A stretch of DNA of 64,000 bases from Climacteris rufus (Eukaryota > Chordata > Aves > Passeriformes > Climacteridae), in NCBI GenBank assembly GCA_013398175.1, contig VZRZ01004576.1, positions 134,473-198,472 on the forward strand, in the 5' to 3' direction. Both the position numbers and the translations under genes were made by a program. The notes beneath the pieces are model-generated. The model was not told where the DNA came from and searched no databases. It saw only the letters and a list, made by a program, of their open reading frames with translations. This document shows positions 61,427 through 64,000 of this stretch, one piece after another. Within the stretch, counting starts at the first letter, position 1. Every line of letters starts with the position of its first letter.

Positions 61427-64000
61427 CTAGAATTAAAGATGAATAAGAAAAAAAAAAACAAAAGATGTCTGAAACAAAACATGAAACAAAAGCCAATAGA
61501 TACAGATGACTTAAGCATTATAAATTAAAGCAGATGTACACATATTAACCTCTTGTTAATTAGCAACATTAGCGAGTATGGAATTTTGCTTTATTTCTAA
61601 AATTGCAGTCTTCAATCTTCCAATGACCATTGGCCTGCACCACACACTGGAAATGCCCACACTTGAGCTTTCACAAAAGGGAAATTTCTGAGGGTCATGA
61701 AACAGATTATCAGAAATCAAAGAACAGTTCATAATTTCCTTTTATGACTATATTCTCTGTATCACCATGCTAGAGTGAAACTTATTTTTACAATGAAATG
61801 GCACATCAACTTCATGTATTACCACACAAGACCAGAAATTCTACATACACAATGTCACAATGCTGCACAATGGTCAGCCTGAAAACCAACAGTCAAACAA
61901 CTAAGCCAACTCAAGCACACTTTCATTTTCTTTCTTCATTTCAAAAAACCTATTTTCAACTAGAAATATATTTCTGGATACCCCAGAAAATCTAGAGGAA
62001 AGCGCTGTGGCGCACAAACTTGACAAGACTAAAAATGCACTGAAAACACAGCTCAGAATAAAGCTCAACTGAATCCCTGTGTTTTATTTGTAATGCAGCT
62101 CTTTCAGAGCAGAGGATTAAATAAGGACCACCCAGACTATGCTGCCAGTTTGCTACTGCGTAAGACAGAAGTTGGCAGCACATTTAACTGATAGTGTGAA
62201 GTGCAAAACCAGAGGAATTGACAATGAGATGATTTTTCACAGAGGCAGCTCTAATGCTCTTCAACTGCAGGGGCTCCTCTCTTCCTCCTGTGCCCTCACT
62301 GTCCTCTCCCATGCAGGCACAGCACACTTCCAGGCCACTTCTAGGCCAGGTGGGCTCCAGCACTGGGCTGTTCACTTGCAATTCACCTGCACTGATCTCA
62401 ACTGAGCCAGAAGGTTCTTCTGGCAGGGATGGACATCAGCATCCCCTGGTGCAAGAGCTAACCCTCATTTCACCTGACAATTCTAAGCATCGTGAGTCGA
62501 ACTAATCAACAACTAATTATCTATTTAACAAGTTGCACTATCCAAAGCAAATGGCATTAATAACTGATGCTATTCACTACTAAATTCCTGATATTTGGCA
62601 GGAAACTCAAAACAGAACCCTTCTCTCCTAACAGCATTTTCTGCAAAAGCCTTCTATTGTCAGTAACAAGGGTAACAGCAAGTACCATGAACTGCAGTAG
62701 TAATAATAATAAATAACCAATAGTGATAATGATACCAGCATCAAATATAGACCTTTTTTCCTAAAAACACAGGAGCAGAAAGGTTAGTGAGGAGATAAGA
62801 CCAATGCTCTGATTGGCCTCACTGCTCTAACTTCACTAGGGTGAGAAACCTGTGCCTCTCCTATGGTAATCTTCAAACTCTTTCCTGCTGTCCCAGAGAA
62901 AGGAGAGGACAGAACAGACCTTAACTGTCAGTCCCTTCCCCACCAAGGGCAGAAAAACACTAATTATCCAACTCCAAGGGAAGATGATTCAGAGTACATA
63001 GCAGAAATCAGAAAAACAGAGGCACACTTTTTTTTGTTAGAGACTCTATATAAAAAGCAATACCCAGTTATAATTTGGTGGTGTGCATTTCTAAATGTAA
63101 CATCCTGCTGTGATATCAGCACTTTACCCATCACTGCTGCATTCCCACAGCTGTGTAACCATTAATACAATGAACTGAGAAAAAAACCTCCAAAAACTTT
63201 AAAAAGTTTTACTCATTGTAATTATGTCTAAAAGAAATATACCTTTCTCTGACTTTAACTACTGAAGAAAGCTAATGACAAAATGAGATACTGGGTATCT
63301 CAATTCCCATTAACACCGTCTACCATAGAATCTACAGTCTCAGGGCAGGGATAAGACTACACAACCCTTGCCCTTTATAATAGCACATCCTCCTTATTTT
63401 AAAACTTTTAAGAATACCTAAACCAAACCTCCAGCTCCATAGTGCTTGGTTGTGAAGACAATACTTCTTTCAAGCCAGACATCTCTGGGGGTCTAGTCTT
63501 TGAGAGAGAGATATTAATACTCAGTGCACAAGGTAGTGCAGCTAAAGAGAAAACCAAGGACACTGCTGAGTAGTGTAGAGACAAAACTGAATAATTATGT
63601 CAGTTTGTATGTTAACACAAATATACCCATAGCAATTGAAGGAAAATGCATTTGAAGTCACATTTCTGACTGTGTTGAGTAGTATAACCAACCTTGATAA
63701 ATGCATTGCATAATTGTTAGCTGCTAAGACTTAATTCAAAAGATCTTACAATTCTACTTATTTTTAAGGTTCCCTACATCATTTACCTCAGACTTTGCAG
63801 AGGCAAACGGGCCATTCCGATTGTAATTCAGTTTTAACCCCCACAAGCTCAAGCTGCATGTCCTGCACAACACTATTAGCATTTTGAATCAGTCATAAAA
63901 GCATCAGGGTTATATCCCAAAATTACCATTAATTTCAGATTCTTGCAAGTTATAATTATTTTGGGAATTAATACTGTTTCAAAAAATAAAAAAGCAAGAA
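61427..64000 (-). other. FAM126A: FAM126A intron, continues past the window
   Basis: No sequence matching the preceding hyccin exon (ending ...GHRWKRHG in human) is visible, so this is intron up to the window edge. It contains a TAA-rich repeat at about 62699-62713. Confidence 0.7.

Noticed and set aside
1..64000. CRISPR arrays, tRNA or rRNA genes, bacterial or phage systems
   Set aside because: No regularly spaced repeats, no tRNA-like box A/B sequence and no prokaryotic gene structure were seen. The content is ordinary avian chromosomal DNA.

Overview
This is vertebrate nuclear DNA, almost certainly from a bird and most likely a songbird. It has intron-split cytokine and mitochondrial genes, many 5'-truncated CR1 LINE fragments, a solo LTR of a type I recall as common in passerine genomes, few other repeats, and assembly gaps placed exactly in GC-rich first exons. 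The gene order IL6 (+), TOMM7 (-), FAM126A/HYCC1 (-) matches the order on human 7p15.3. No bacterial-style operon, phage, CRISPR or defence system is present.

Layout. 1-11.7 kb: intergenic DNA upstream of IL6, starting with a minus-strand CR1 reverse-transcriptase fragment. 11.7-15.65 kb: IL6, with a CpG-rich promoter (C/EBP-like, NF-kB-like and TATA-like elements in human-like order and spacing), a 174-base N gap that removes the start codon and signal peptide, four visible coding segments, and an AU-rich 3' UTR with a poly(A) signal. One IL6 intron appears to start with GC instead of GT. 15.65-23.27 kb: intergenic. 23.28-28.5 kb: TOMM7 on the minus strand. Its last two coding exons are clear, and exon 1 is inferred to lie in a second N gap (28212-28505) inside a CpG island. 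28.5-55 kb: a gene-poor stretch with CR1 copies, a 589-bp solo LTR with a perfect 5-bp target-site duplication, a MIR-like ancient SINE, and a possible retrocopy-like 3' end. 55-59.7 kb: downstream of, and possibly partly 3' UTR of, FAM126A, with a diverged 0.4-kb duplicated segment and a 22-bp tandem repeat. 59.7-61.4 kb: the last FAM126A coding exon and a likely alternative exon. The rest of FAM126A lies beyond the right edge.

The three genes do not form a pathway. IL6 is a secreted inflammatory cytokine, TOMM7 is a small subunit of the mitochondrial outer-membrane import channel, and hyccin (FAM126A) is part of the plasma-membrane PI4KA complex. They are linked by old synteny only. I found no undescribed biological system. 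The points most worth checking are the GC-AG intron of IL6, the alternative FAM126A exon whose use would change or truncate the protein, and the duplicated segment downstream of FAM126A.
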